From: Marispirochaeta sp.
Lineage (GTDB): Bacteria > Spirochaetota > Spirochaetia > JC444 > Marispirochaetaceae
Assembly (NCBI RefSeq): GCF_963668165.1
Contig: NZ_OY764213.1
Coordinates: 124,001 to 188,000, forward strand
Length of the DNA: 64,000 bases
Reading direction: 5' to 3'
Under the pieces are notes generated by a model. That model was not told the origin of the DNA. It saw only the letters and a program-made list of their open reading frames with translations, and did no database searches. Both the position numbers and the translations under genes were made by a program. Shown one piece after another: positions 1 through 8,968 of this stretch (positions within the stretch are counted from its first letter, which is position 1; every line of letters begins with the position of its first letter).

Positions 1-1566
1 AAGCTTCATCCACTCCCCAGTATCTGTTTCGACGTTCAGCACCGGTGCCCAGGCGGCTTCGTCATAGGAGAACTCTATCGTCTCAAAAAACTGCCCTTCG
101 ACGGTGTACCGGCCGGTTCGCTCCTGCCATTCCAGCGACAGCTCTTGTGAAGAAACGGGGGTGACCGGGCCCAGATAGAAATGGTCCATGTAACAGAAAA
201 ATGCCGCCTCCTCCACATGGGAGGGCTTCAGAACCAGTCCGGTCGTTCCAAGGGCGATCGAGTTGTCGGTTCGGAACGTCACAGTCGTGTCGACGCCTAT
301 GGCGGGAATGCTCGCGATCAATTCATCTTTCCGCGTCTCAAGTGATGCCATGCCGAGCCCGCCGATCACATAGTGGCCATCCAGCGTACTCCGTTCCATA
401 GCGGTGGATGGCCGGGTTTCGGGAGCGCTTTCGGGCCCGGCCTTACCCGTCGTCAGCAGGTTGGCGATGTCTATAATCAGCGGTGTGAGGACGAAGTTGT
501 CCCCGGCGTTGTCGTTGGACACTAGAAAGATTCCCAGGTCTTCCCCTGGAATCAGCCGCATTTCGGCATAGAACGGTGGGAGCGTTCCGCCGTGGCCATA
601 CATTGGCGTACCGCCCAGGGAGTCGATCCAGAACGTCAGGCCAATCTCAAATGCGTCATCCAGGGGATTATCACCGTTCTGCGGAACGAACATTGACCGA
701 AGGGTTTCGGGCTCCAGGAGCGCATCGGAGGTGCCGGCGGCGGACGCAAGCAGTTTCTCCAGGAACAGCCGCATGTCCTTCGCCGAGAGCAGCACCGATC
801 CGGCCGGAACGTCCTTGATCAGGGAAAGATCCTCCGGCTCTCCGTCGGTGAATCCACCGGACACCTTCGGATTCTCCAGGTCAGAGAGGTAAACGCGGGC
901 GTTCTCCATGCCGAAGGGCTCAAAAATCGTTTCGGTAATGTACTGCCCATATGAGGTTCCGGAGACGGTTGCCACCAGTTCGCCCAGCAGACTGAACCCG
1001 ACGTTGTTGTAGGCAAACACCGTACCCGGATCCCACACTAGGTACTCCCGGGAAAGGCGCCGGGAGGTATTCATGAAAGCGTCGGCGCTGGGACGGTCCA
1101 GTATGAAGTCCTTAAGATAGGCACTGGGAAGTCCCGAGTGGTGAGTCAACAGGTCGCGGACCGTCACAGCAGTCTTCGTATTCCCGAGAGATTGCGGGCG
1201 AAACTCCGGCATATAATCCCGAACATCCGCCTCCAGATCGATGACGCCCTCCTCCACGAGGTTCATCACCGCCAGAGCGGTAATGATTTTGGTGACCGAC
1301 CCGATCTGAAACAGCGTATCCTCGGTCACCGGATTGCCCTCGCCATCTCGTGCGCCGAATCCGCGGACCACCACCGGTTCACCGTTGTGGACTACCGCCG
1401 CCGTTAGTCCGGTGATACCGGTCTGGTCAATCCGTTCCTGGATGAGGTGCTCCACTGCCTCGCGAGTACCGCAACCTTCCGCCGCGCGTTGGGCGGGTGC
1501 GACGGTACAGGAGAAAAGGGCAACAGCAACTGCGGTTGCGACAACAGACAACAGAAATCGTTTCAT
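1..1566 (-). CDS. Serine hydrolase, class C beta-lactamase family, lipoprotein (3' end beyond window)
   Basis: The reading frame is open from the ATG at 1566 through base 1 (522 codons, no stop), so the gene is cut by the window edge. The N-terminus is a lipoprotein signal (hydrophobic segment, lipobox LFSC with Cys20). The fold signature of the beta-lactamase/transpeptidase-like family is complete: Ser90-Val-Thr-Lys93 (SxxK nucleophile), Tyr186-Asn-Asn188 (YxN) and His325-Gly-Gly (the K/HTG position). After the catalytic domain (about residues 30-360) there is an extra C-terminal region of unknown fold. The start is supported by a GAGGAGC Shine-Dalgarno. Family members act as esterases, D-aminopeptidases or peptidoglycan-related hydrolases at the cell surface; true antibiotic resistance cannot be inferred. 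The LuxR-type gene upstream on the same strand may regulate it. Confidence 0.85.
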   Translation of the reverse strand, partial: MKRFLLSVVATAVAVALFSCTVAPAQRAAEGCGTREAVEHLIQERIDQTGITGLTAAVVHNGEPVVVRGFGARDGEGNPVTEDTLFQIGSVTKIITALAVMNLVEEGVIDLEADVRDYMPEFRPQSLGNTKTAVTVRDLLTHHSGLPSAYLKDFILDRPSADAFMNTSRRLSREYLVWDPGTVFAYNNVGFSLLGELVATVSGTSYGQYITETIFEPFGMENARVYLSDLENPKVSGGFTDGEPEDLSLIKDVPAGSVLLSAKDMRLFLEKLLASAAGTSDALLEPETLRSMFVPQNGDNPLDDAFEIGLTFWIDSLGGTPMYGHGGTLPPFYAEMRLIPGEDLGIFLVSNDNAGDNFVLTPLIIDIANLLTTGKAGPESAPETRPSTAMERSTLDGHYVIGGLGMASLETRKDELIASIPAIGVDTTVTFRTDNSIALGTTGLVLKPSHVEEAAFFCYMDHFYLGPVTPVSSQELSLEWQERTGRYTVEGQFFETIEFSYDEAAWAPVLNVETDTGEWMKL

Positions 1567-1601
1567 ACAATGCTCCTCGACAAAGTTTATATTGTAGAAC
1601 T

Positions 1602-1616
1602 ACCCCCACAGGGGGT
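1602..1616. other. Small GC-rich hairpin upstream of the serine hydrolase
   Basis: A perfect inverted repeat, ACCCCC-ACA-GGGGGT, lies in the 89-bp gap between the LuxR gene and the serine hydrolase start. No U-run follows on either strand, so it is not a classical terminator. It could be a protein-binding site or an attenuator in the leader of the hydrolase mRNA. Confidence 0.35.
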
Positions 1617-1655
1617 CGGAGGAGAATCGTCCATTGTATGATTTCGGGTAGGAAA

Positions 1656-2555
1656 CTAGGTTGATTTTTGTATGACTGAACCGGAATTCTGCAAAATTAC
1701 GTAACGCAACCCCGATTTTCCCTCGGTTCCAGTCTTTTTGTAGACCCTCGTTACATGAGTTTTGACGGTGGGCATCGCAATGCCAAGAGCGGCACCGATC
1801 TCCTTGTAGGAATACGACTTAATTAAAAGCTCCATTACCTCAACCTCGCGCTGCGTCAGGTCGAACCTCTGCTGGAGTTCGGCCGGCGAAAGCAACTCCG
1901 TGGCTTCCTTTCGTCGATGTACCATGTAGTACACCGAAAAGATCAGCGCCGACATCGTGACAAATAGATATACCACCGCGTCCACCACGTGAAATCCAGA
2001 CTCGGTAATAAGATTCCGTTGAAGAAAGAACGCGGGTATCAGAATCCCGAATCCAAGGAGGCCGGTTATCCGAATTCCCCGGGCAATTCCGGATGGTGCT
2101 TCTACAGTGAACAGATATCCCCAGAGCGTAACCGTAAAGAGAGAGACACACACCTCTGCCAGTCCGGTGGTCACGTCCGATGGGCGGATCAGGTCCAGAA
2201 ACACCGCCGCTGCCAGAACCACCAGCACCGTTCGCGCCGCGCCCCCCACGGCGACGTAACGCGGTCGTCCCAACACTTCAACAAAACGCAGCGAATAGAA
2301 CATCAGCAGCAGCATCGAGAAAGACTGCACACTCACCGTTGCAGTATAGCGCCACGGCGAGACGGGAACCGGTGCAAGTGCGTAGGCAAGGATTCCAAAG
2401 AAATAGTTGATCGTAAACGCCGGTACGATCACGAGAGCATATCGCTGGCCGGTGGTGGGAGGAACCAGGAATCGCAGATACGTCAGAACCACCAGGGACC
2501 CGATCCCTACGGAAATCGCAATGATCTGAATAATAAGATCCACCGTAACAGTCAC
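1656..2555 (-). CDS. Membrane-anchored LuxR-type transcriptional regulator
   Basis: A 299-aa protein. Residues 1-210 contain about seven hydrophobic segments separated by short loops, and residues about 228-290 form a LuxR/GerE helix-turn-helix (FDLTQREVEVMELL, then YKEIGAALGIAMPTVKTHV). The family pattern is a membrane sensor that carries its own DNA-binding domain and needs no kinase. The start used is GTG at 2555, with no clear Shine-Dalgarno and a 16-bp palindrome just upstream. It lies 89 bp upstream of the serine hydrolase on the same strand, so control of that gene is plausible but inferred. The ligand is unknown. Confidence 0.85.
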   Translation of the reverse strand: MTVTVDLIIQIIAISVGIGSLVVLTYLRFLVPPTTGQRYALVIVPAFTINYFFGILAYALAPVPVSPWRYTATVSVQSFSMLLLMFYSLRFVEVLGRPRYVAVGGAARTVLVVLAAAVFLDLIRPSDVTTGLAEVCVSLFTVTLWGYLFTVEAPSGIARGIRITGLLGFGILIPAFFLQRNLITESGFHVVDAVVYLFVTMSALIFSVYYMVHRRKEATELLSPAELQQRFDLTQREVEVMELLIKSYSYKEIGAALGIAMPTVKTHVTRVYKKTGTEGKSGLRYVILQNSGSVIQKST

Positions 2556-2559
2556 ACCG

Positions 2560-2575
2560 GGATCGTATACGATCC
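2560..2575. promoter_or_regulatory. 16-bp perfect palindrome at the LuxR gene start
   Basis: GGATCGTATACGATCC is its own reverse complement and sits 4 bp upstream of the GTG start of the LuxR-type gene. LuxR-type dimers bind such palindromes, so it is a candidate autoregulatory operator. Its inner TACGAT could also act as a -10 element for the minus strand, with GAGACA 18 bp upstream. Confidence 0.45.
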
Positions 2576-3022
2576 GCCGGGGTTTGTCTCGGGGTCGGCG
2601 GGCCGCGCCGAGCGTTCCACACCGCAGCCGGCACCACGCACTACCTTGCAGAAATAAGCAGTCGTGACGATCAAGCGAAGACCAATTCCATGCTCCGACT
2701 CACGCGCTATATCACGTTCATGACCACATTCGTGACGGCCACCACCATCGCGAATGCGGTTCTTGTTGCCACATCCGATGCTATACAGTTTTTCTGAGCG
2801 CAACGTAACAATTACGTCCACTTGACAGCCTCACCTGTTTGACAGTGTAACATTGGTTAGAAGTATTCCAGGGCAACCGGTGTGCCTCTGCAACGCCGGG
2901 ACCGCTGCCTGTGTACGACTCGTCATTGCAGAGCCGGTCCATGCTCACCCCACTGTCGAGGAACGTGACTTCGTGCAAAAACGGTTCAGTAGAATCTCCA
3001 CACCAAGAATTAATGCACAGTC
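2576..3022. other. Intergenic stretch without recognisable gene
   Basis: About 450 bp between two minus-strand genes. Short open frames exist on both strands but none has a Shine-Dalgarno, a family motif or coding-like composition. A 35-codon hydrophobic plus-strand frame begins at 2690 but is too short to support. I see no RNA gene or terminator. Confidence 0.5.
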
Positions 3023-4291
3023 CTATTCAAGTATAATAAACATCCGATCAAGATTCAGGGTCATTGCGTCAAATTGACTGATTACATCCTGGCCTATGTT
3101 ACCGTAAGTTGTATCATCGGCATTATATGTGTTTCTTAGTAAATTAATCCCCTTCAATTCAACGTCCCGCCCGAAGATTGAAAATACCGCATCGATTATA
3201 AAACCATCGTACTCCAGAAAGCCGCCAACTCCGCCAATCACCACTTTTTGCAGCTGATGCTTTTTCTCTATTTCTTCTTGATTTTCGATATAATATTTAT
3301 GATACAGTGTGGTTATTTCAGCGCCGGTATCAAGATAAAAGTGTTTTCCATTTATATATATTAAAGGCAGCAAACCATCCATTGCCAGGTTAACAACCCC
3401 GTTAAAAGAGCTTTCCTGCTTTGGAACGATAAATTCACCGTTTTTGGTCAGCCGTATTTCCTTTAATGCTTGTATTATCGGGTATCCAATCACTCCGTAT
3501 ATTCGGTAATTATCCTCAGGAAAAAACAGGTGCTCATCGGGTACTGCAAGGAAAACTGCATTGCAGACGTCAATGTTTCCTAATGTAAGCTTCTTGCAAA
3601 CCGCCATTTGGGTCTGGAATTCCATGTTCACTCCCCCAACCACGTCGATATTTACCGAAATCATATCCATATTAAAGCGTTTCGCGACGGATTTTGAAAC
3701 GACAGAAAAATTGGCACCAGTATCAAAGAGGAAGTTTTCCGATATATTATTGGCAACCACCTGAAGGGTGTCAGCACCGCCCATGTCCTTTTGAATCCTA
3801 ATGGTTGTATCGGCCCGTATATTAACCGTTTGAGGCGGTATATTCTCTAATGCCGAACAAAGCGTTTTGAGATTATTAAAATCATCTGTTTCCGTTTCAG
3901 ATAAGAGCTCCTTATAGTCTTCCAGTATGGTTGAATAAGCATTTCCCGCTTTTGCATACTGGTATGATTTCAAAGCGTTGTCACCTTTGACTATATTCAG
4001 CTGTAACTCTAATGAGTCAGGTAGATCTTTTTTTCCATTTAGTATCCAATCAATCTTTCTTTCCGATTCTTCTATCCGATTGAAAGCGTTATCCAAAATC
4101 GCTTCGGTGTAGTTCTGCTCGATTTCTGATAAGTCGTTTTTATTAGAAGAATAGACTTCCTCTGCCTTGAAAAAATTATCCTGCCCAATTATCTCACAAA
4201 TCTGTTTGAATTCAGGAGTCATACACTGAGCAAAAATATTCAAGGCTGTCACCATTCCAAACATTACGATTAACTCTTTTCTGCGTTTCAT
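3023..4291 (-). CDS. Secreted retropepsin-like aspartic protease with two DTGA motifs
   Basis: A 422-aa protein with an N-terminal signal-like segment (residues 5-22, ending ...FAQC, possibly a lipobox). Residues about 25-150 are helical and hydrophilic. Two aspartic-protease half-domains follow, each with the active-site signature: Asp190-Thr-Gly-Ala in LFDTGANFSVV and Asp321-Thr-Gly-Ala in YLDTGAEITTL. The two motifs are 131 residues apart, so one chain could form a pepsin-like active site instead of needing a homodimer. The likely site is periplasm or cell surface. The substrate is unknown. AT-rich relative to the upstream genes. It is monocistronic, with no functional link visible to its neighbours. 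Confidence 0.8.
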   Translation of the reverse strand: MKRRKELIVMFGMVTALNIFAQCMTPEFKQICEIIGQDNFFKAEEVYSSNKNDLSEIEQNYTEAILDNAFNRIEESERKIDWILNGKKDLPDSLELQLNIVKGDNALKSYQYAKAGNAYSTILEDYKELLSETETDDFNNLKTLCSALENIPPQTVNIRADTTIRIQKDMGGADTLQVVANNISENFLFDTGANFSVVSKSVAKRFNMDMISVNIDVVGGVNMEFQTQMAVCKKLTLGNIDVCNAVFLAVPDEHLFFPEDNYRIYGVIGYPIIQALKEIRLTKNGEFIVPKQESSFNGVVNLAMDGLLPLIYINGKHFYLDTGAEITTLYHKYYIENQEEIEKKHQLQKVVIGGVGGFLEYDGFIIDAVFSIFGRDVELKGINLLRNTYNADDTTYGNIGQDVISQFDAMTLNLDRMFIILE

Positions 4292-4414
4292 TTTTCCTAA
4301 TTCCTTTGTTTGTCTACGTGATTTTAATGTATAAAAGAAGTCATGTTGAGTTTACCGATAACATCGGGCTTCACAAACTTCTTTATCAGCATATTGTCTG
4401 TATCCGATACATGA

Positions 4415-4624
4415 TTACTTATCCGGTTCAAAAGTTAAAAGATCGCCGGGTTGACAATTCAGTTCACGGCAAATTGCCTGTAATGTACTGAAGCGAACAG
4501 CTTTGGCTTTTCCGGTTTTTAAGATGCTTAGATTGGCTTCTGTAATTCCTATCGCGGATGCAAGTTCATTCAGACGCTTTTTCCGCTTTGCCATCATGAC
4601 ATCCAGATTTACAACAATGGGCAT
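4415..4624 (-). CDS. XRE-family (YozG-like) small DNA-binding regulator
   Basis: A 69-aa protein made almost entirely of one Cro/C1-type helix-turn-helix (RLNELASAIGITEANLSILKTGKAKAVRFSTLQAICRELNC), ending in QPGDLLTFEPD as in YozG/YdaS-like regulators. It starts 12 bp after the DUF2975 gene on the same strand. This DUF2975-XRE pairing is common in bacteria, where the regulator is thought to control its membrane partner. Co-transcription is very likely. Its targets outside the pair are unknown. Confidence 0.88.
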   Translation of the reverse strand: MPIVVNLDVMMAKRKKRLNELASAIGITEANLSILKTGKAKAVRFSTLQAICRELNCQPGDLLTFEPDK

Positions 4625-4636
4625 AGTGATTTTCTC

Positions 4637-5182
4637 CTAAATCGTTAGATCAGCATCCTTCTGGAGCTGATATGCCTGACGCATGATAAATGCCAGGACA
4701 TAAAGAAAACCCGCAGTGCCCAAACCGGATAAGTCTGTGGAACTAAAACTCAGACTCAGGATATGTTCTCCAGGGGTATTCCCCATTGTCAGAAGAAGAG
4801 AATTGAGTGTATTCATTAAAATACCAGAAACCGTTCCAAGAAGATAAAAGAGACTTAATTTTGTGAATATGCGTATGGTTTGCTCTGAAAAAATAATGCC
4901 TTTCAGCCAGTTGTTAAACAGGCGAATGAGGTTCAGGCACAATAAGAAGTGAATCGCAATCGGCAGTAAGGAAACAGCTGATCCGATCCAGGGGACGCAG
5001 GGAGTTATTGTATACTTGGATACATCGACAAATTGAGTAATCCATGATTCAGGCAGTTTGGGAAGACTCAGCCAGAAGCCAAGTATTATCAGAGGCCAAA
5101 CTATCATCCACAAAAAAACTCCCGTACGTAGAAGACGCAATAGAGTCTTATTCTCAAGAAATGGAGGGACTTGCGTTGACAT
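4637..5182 (-). CDS. DUF2975 family membrane protein
   Basis: A 181-aa protein with four hydrophobic segments (about residues 20-42, 64-86, 100-125, 145-168) in the arrangement typical of DUF2975. The first gene of a two-gene operon with the XRE regulator. Upstream lies a near-consensus promoter (5227-5255). The molecular function of DUF2975 is not established. In known pairs the small regulator and the membrane protein behave as a unit, sometimes compared with antisigma-like control, but nothing in this sequence shows a ligand. Confidence 0.8.
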   Translation of the reverse strand: MSTQVPPFLENKTLLRLLRTGVFLWMIVWPLIILGFWLSLPKLPESWITQFVDVSKYTITPCVPWIGSAVSLLPIAIHFLLCLNLIRLFNNWLKGIIFSEQTIRIFTKLSLFYLLGTVSGILMNTLNSLLLTMGNTPGEHILSLSFSSTDLSGLGTAGFLYVLAFIMRQAYQLQKDADLTI

Positions 5183-5226
5183 AAAACCTACCTTTGTTAT
5201 TCAATTATTTATTATTGTTATTCGAT

Positions 5227-5255
5227 ATAATATAATCGTGTTTCAATATTGTCAA
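5227..5255 (-). promoter_or_regulatory. Sigma-70-type promoter for the DUF2975-XRE pair
   Basis: Read on the minus strand: TTGACA (5255-5250), a 17-bp spacer, TATTAT (5232-5227), then the ATG at 5182 about 40 nt past the expected start point. The match to consensus is near perfect. Confidence 0.7.
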
Positions 5256-5379
5256 GCAAAGGTGAAACAAATGATGTATCCAGGGTCCACATGCTTGAAA
5301 TCCCTCGGAATATCCCCTATTATGCTCTAATCCTGTGGCGTTCCCTGCGGTCTCATCCGTTTTACAGAAGGAGAGACTT

Positions 5380-6492
5380 ATGAACCGAAATAACTATTCA
5401 CCCCGCAAGACGGCCCGCCTGGCAGCCGCTGCCCTGATGCACGCCTGTCCCGATCCGTTGGAGCTTCCTCCTGCCGGCCGCTGGCATTACCATCAGGGAG
5501 TATTTCTCCTGGGCCTGCAGCGCCTGGCGGAACTGGACGACGACCTCCGGCTCCTGGACTATACACACCGCTATCTTGACGGCCTGATCGCCCCCGACGG
5601 GAACGTTCCCCTGGTGCAGACGGAACTGGATGCCATGCAACCTGGAAACCTCCTCTACCGCTTTCTTGACGAGTCGCCCGATAATAAGCGGTTCAGGACG
5701 GCCATCGATACCATAGTCGCCCTGCTGGATAATTTTCCCCGGACCGACCAGGGCGGCTTCTGGCATAAGCATAAGTATCCGAATCAGCAATGGCTCGACG
5801 GACTTTACATGGCGGGGCCGGTGTCCGTGCACTATGGCCGGAAGTTTGATCGACCCGACTATTTCCGCCTCTTTGCAACCCAGGCACGTTTAATTGAGGC
5901 CGGTGCTAATGATCCGGCCAGCGGTCTCCTGCGCCACGGCTTCGACCGAAGCAGGGAAGCCCCCTGGGCTGATACGACCGACGGCAAGGCTCCGGAGGTC
6001 TGGGGCCGCGCTCTGGGATGGTTTCCCGCCGCCCTGCTGGATATGCTCGACTATATTCCCCCGGGTAGCGAAGAAGCGGATGAACTGCGAGAGATTTTTC
6101 AGCGGGTTATGCCGCCCATCATAAATAACCGTGATTCTGCCAGCCGCCTCTGGTTTCAGGTAATCGACAGGCCCGATGATCCGGCCAACTGGATTGAGTC
6201 TTCCTGTTCGGCCCTCTTCATTTACTCCATCGCCAAGGGGGTCCGAACCGGTCTTCTGGATCCGACACTGCTGACAACAGCAAAAGAGTCTTTCGCTGCG
6301 TTATTGAAACAGTGCTGCAGTTTAAATGCCGATGGGCTCTTTGAACTCAATAATATCTGCATCGGCACCGGCATCGGTACCTGCGACTTCTATCTGCAGC
6401 GGCCGGTCAGAACCAACGATCTCCACGGGGTCGGCGCTTTCATTCTGGCTGCCGTAGAACTCGCCAGGGCGACCGAAGGCCAGGTAATTTAA
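5380..6492 (+). CDS. GH105 unsaturated rhamnogalacturonyl/glucuronyl hydrolase
   Basis: 370 aa from the ATG at 5380, chosen over the upstream in-frame ATG at 5335 because GAAGGAGAG lies just before it. An (alpha/alpha)6-barrel protein of the YteR/YesR family. The catalytic Asp is Asp140 in QQWLDGLYMAGP, and RHGFD and WGRALGWF are further active-site elements. It has no signal peptide, so it acts in the cytoplasm on unsaturated disaccharides made by pectate or rhamnogalacturonan lyases, releasing 4-deoxy-uronate. The convergent LplABC-type importer next to it fits that role, because the same pairing occurs in the Bacillus subtilis yte/ytc loci. Confidence 0.88.
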   Translation: MNRNNYSPRKTARLAAAALMHACPDPLELPPAGRWHYHQGVFLLGLQRLAELDDDLRLLDYTHRYLDGLIAPDGNVPLVQTELDAMQPGNLLYRFLDESPDNKRFRTAIDTIVALLDNFPRTDQGGFWHKHKYPNQQWLDGLYMAGPVSVHYGRKFDRPDYFRLFATQARLIEAGANDPASGLLRHGFDRSREAPWADTTDGKAPEVWGRALGWFPAALLDMLDYIPPGSEEADELREIFQRVMPPIINNRDSASRLWFQVIDRPDDPANWIESSCSALFIYSIAKGVRTGLLDPTLLTTAKESFAALLKQCCSLNADGLFELNNICIGTGIGTCDFYLQRPVRTNDLHGVGAFILAAVELARATEGQVI

Positions 6493-6502
6493 TCTTCCTA
6501 AG

Positions 6503-6536
6503 AAAAACGCCGGAACCGCAGCGTGGCGATTCCGGC
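6503..6536 (-). terminator. Rho-independent terminator of the importer operon
   Basis: On the minus strand, GCCGGAA (6536-6530) pairs with TTCCGGC (6515-6509) across a 14-nt loop, followed by G and TTTTT (6507-6503). It lies 50 bp past the stop of the binding-protein gene and 11 bp past the convergent GH105 stop. Confidence 0.7.
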
Positions 6537-6585
6537 AATCCTATGGGTTCTTTGCGATCGTTTTATAGATAAGCACTGGCTCCTC

Positions 6586-8019
6586 TTAGTCGTTCAATTC
6601 GGCCAGAATCTCATCGATCTTCAAAGCCGTCGCCTTTCGCCTGTACTCTGCAAGACCTTCGTCTACGCTCACATCGCCCACGACGATCTTTGAGAAGACC
6701 TCCTGCTTCAGGGTCATCAGCTCTCCTACATATTTGACGTAGGTATTACCGCCCTCCGGCAGCGAGAGCTGAATGGAGTTATTGCGGTGGATATCCCGGG
6801 AGAGGCTGATCAGATCGTTCAACGGGACCAGGGGCTCCCAGCCGTTCATGATCAGAGTCGGATCGGAGAAGGCTTTATCGAAAGGCCGGTCGGGATTGGC
6901 CGGTTCGGGGAGCATCTCGTAGCCGTTGACGCCCTTCTGGAAATGCTTGCCCTCAATGCCGTGAGTAAAGAGGATCTGTCCCTCGCCCTTGTCGAGCATG
7001 GTATTGATGAAGACATCGAATATCTGAGCCGGATTGTCGGCCGCCACGGTTATCGCAAAGAGCGGACCGACACGGTTGATGTAGAAGGCTTCCCTGATAG
7101 GCGGGATCGGAATTACAACCGCATCGGGGTTGGAGTTCTTGGCGCTGGAGTCGAAGCGCTGGGCCCAGGTCCCGGACCAGTACTCCATAACGCCCGCCTG
7201 GCTGTCGTAGATCTTGCTGCGGGCGGCGGAAGTCTTGTTGGAGAAGAACTCGGTATCGATCAGCTCTTCGGCATAGAGATCCTGGAAGCGCTTAAGGGCG
7301 GCTTTCATCTCAGGCTGGGTGAAACCGTCGACCCAGCGGCCGTTCTTCTCCTGGAAACCGAACATCGCGTCCTGCATGATGAACCGGTTATAGTAGTCGA
7401 ATTCCATGGCCGGAACAGCGAAAGGCAGAGTCATGCCGATGGTGTCGTCCTTGCCGTTCCCGTCGGGATCGTCGTCCCGGAAGGCTTTAAGTACGGCCAT
7501 AAACTCGTCCCAGGTTTCTGGAACATCAAGGCCGACATTATCCAGCCAGTCCTTGCGGATATAGCTTACGCAGCCGCCGCCGTTGTAGGTCGGAAAACCG
7601 TAGATGTGACCGTCCTTCAAACGGTAGGCCTCGATCAGCTCGGCGGGAATATCCTTGACCGCGTCGGAGGTCTCAATATACTCCTCCAGCGGAACCAGAT
7701 TCCCCGATGCAGCATACGTCAGATAATCGCCGGTTTGAATCTCGACCAGATCTGGCAGATCTCCCGAGGCGAAGGTCGCGCCGAGAATCTCGGAATACTG
7801 GTTGTGAGCGGGTTTGACGATGTTGAGTTCTACCCCGGTCATGGCCTTGAAGGCCTCGGCCCATTCATCCTGGCCGTTCTCCTTCAGGAGAACCCTGTCG
7901 AAGACCGCGCTGACGGACTTCAGCTCCGCGCCGGAGCCGGTCGCTTCCTTGGAACCGTTGGCAACAAGCGTTACGCTGACGGCCAGGATCAGAATGGATA
8001 CAACGAGTGTTTTATTCAT
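6586..8019 (-). CDS. LplA/YtcQ-type sugar-binding protein of an ABC importer
   Basis: 477 aa from the ATG at 8019, preceded by AAGGAG with correct spacing; the longer frame to 8082 lacks a ribosome site. The signal peptide ends LVANGSKEA and has no Cys, a pattern common in spirochaete binding proteins. The body is an extracellular solute-binding protein family 1 of the large LplA class (GHIYGFPTYNGGGCVSYIRKDWLD; WSGTWAQRF). Third gene of an operon after two permeases, 67 bp from the second. By family and by the neighbouring GH105, its ligand is probably a rhamnogalacturonan-derived oligosaccharide. A paralogue is encoded at 12359-13810. Confidence 0.88.
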   Translation of the reverse strand: MNKTLVVSILILAVSVTLVANGSKEATGSGAELKSVSAVFDRVLLKENGQDEWAEAFKAMTGVELNIVKPAHNQYSEILGATFASGDLPDLVEIQTGDYLTYAASGNLVPLEEYIETSDAVKDIPAELIEAYRLKDGHIYGFPTYNGGGCVSYIRKDWLDNVGLDVPETWDEFMAVLKAFRDDDPDGNGKDDTIGMTLPFAVPAMEFDYYNRFIMQDAMFGFQEKNGRWVDGFTQPEMKAALKRFQDLYAEELIDTEFFSNKTSAARSKIYDSQAGVMEYWSGTWAQRFDSSAKNSNPDAVVIPIPPIREAFYINRVGPLFAITVAADNPAQIFDVFINTMLDKGEGQILFTHGIEGKHFQKGVNGYEMLPEPANPDRPFDKAFSDPTLIMNGWEPLVPLNDLISLSRDIHRNNSIQLSLPEGGNTYVKYVGELMTLKQEVFSKIVVGDVSVDEGLAEYRRKATALKIDEILAELND

Positions 8020-8086
8020 AAAAGACTCCTTTTGAAAATATCTGCTGAAGCCGGCAACGCCGGCTGATACAGCCATAGTCAAGAAA

Positions 8087-8959
8087 CTATCCCTTTACCG
8101 CTCCGAGATTGATCCCCTTTACGAAGTACTTCTGCACAAAGGGGTAAAGCAGCATGACAGGTACAATCGAGGCCACCACCGCCGCGTTTTTCAGGCTCTG
8201 ACTCGCGAAGGCGAAGCCTTCAAAGCCCTGGGTGTCTGTTTCGATAACCAGACTGCGCAAAAAGACCTGAAAGTTGTGCAGTTCCGGCCGGGTCTGAATA
8301 TAGATGATGTAGTCGAAGAACTGATTCCAGTAGAAGACCACGTAGAAGAGTCCCACCGCTGCGAGGCCCGGTTTCGATAAGGGCAGCACCACCCGCAGGA
8401 AGGTCATTCCCGGTGTGCAGCCGTCGATCTCGGCCGCGTCGATGATGGAGGATGGTATGGTCATGAAGAAATTCCGCAGCAGCAGCAGATAGTAGGCATC
8501 CATTGCGTGGACCAGCAGCACCGCTGCAAGCTTGTTCATTAAACCCAGGTTACGGACCACTAAAAAGAGAGGAATCATGCCGGCCCGGAAAACCATGGTA
8601 ATCAGAGCCATGATCAACAGGAATCGCCGCCCGGGAAGATCCCGCTGGGCCAGCCCGTAGGCGTAGAGGGAGGTAATAGTCATCGAGATGATCGTCCCGA
8701 CGGTGGTGGTGAAAAGACTGATCAGAAAGGGACGGTAGAGGGCCTTTCGGCTCAGGATGATCCGGTAGGCATCGAGAGTGAAGACCTCGGGCAGAATCCG
8801 GAAAACCGTCTCCGAGGCCCGTTCGTCCACTGAGTCGATCACCACCTTGGCCAGAGGTACCAGCACCACGCTCATGATCAGGATCATCAGGAGGGTATTC
8901 ATTACAACGAAAGTTTTACGTCCCGGCGTTTCTCGCCGTAGTTTTAAGGTTACGCTCAT
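8087..8959 (-). CDS. ABC sugar permease, LplC/YtcP type
   Basis: 290 aa with six predicted membrane helices and the EAA-loop motif AAEIDGCTPGMTFLRVVLPLSKP (about residues 183-206), where the ATPase docks. Shine-Dalgarno AGGAGCAGCAG precedes the ATG. It sits 9 bp after the first permease and ends ...LGAVKG as in this family. It forms the inner-membrane channel with the gene at 8969. No ATPase gene is linked. Confidence 0.9.
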   Translation of the reverse strand: MSVTLKLRRETPGRKTFVVMNTLLMILIMSVVLVPLAKVVIDSVDERASETVFRILPEVFTLDAYRIILSRKALYRPFLISLFTTTVGTIISMTITSLYAYGLAQRDLPGRRFLLIMALITMVFRAGMIPLFLVVRNLGLMNKLAAVLLVHAMDAYYLLLLRNFFMTIPSSIIDAAEIDGCTPGMTFLRVVLPLSKPGLAAVGLFYVVFYWNQFFDYIIYIQTRPELHNFQVFLRSLVIETDTQGFEGFAFASQSLKNAAVVASIVPVMLLYPFVQKYFVKGINLGAVKG

Positions 8960-8968
8960 CTGCTGCTC

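Noticed and set aside
2690..2797. 35-codon hydrophobic plus-strand frame as a small membrane peptide or type I toxin
   Set aside because: No Shine-Dalgarno, promoter or antisense RNA signal was found around it.
6787..8067. Long plus-strand open frame (426 codons) opposite the sugar-binding protein
   Set aside because: It is the antisense of a clear solute-binding protein with signal peptide and ribosome site, has no family motif, and its composition follows the complementary codons.
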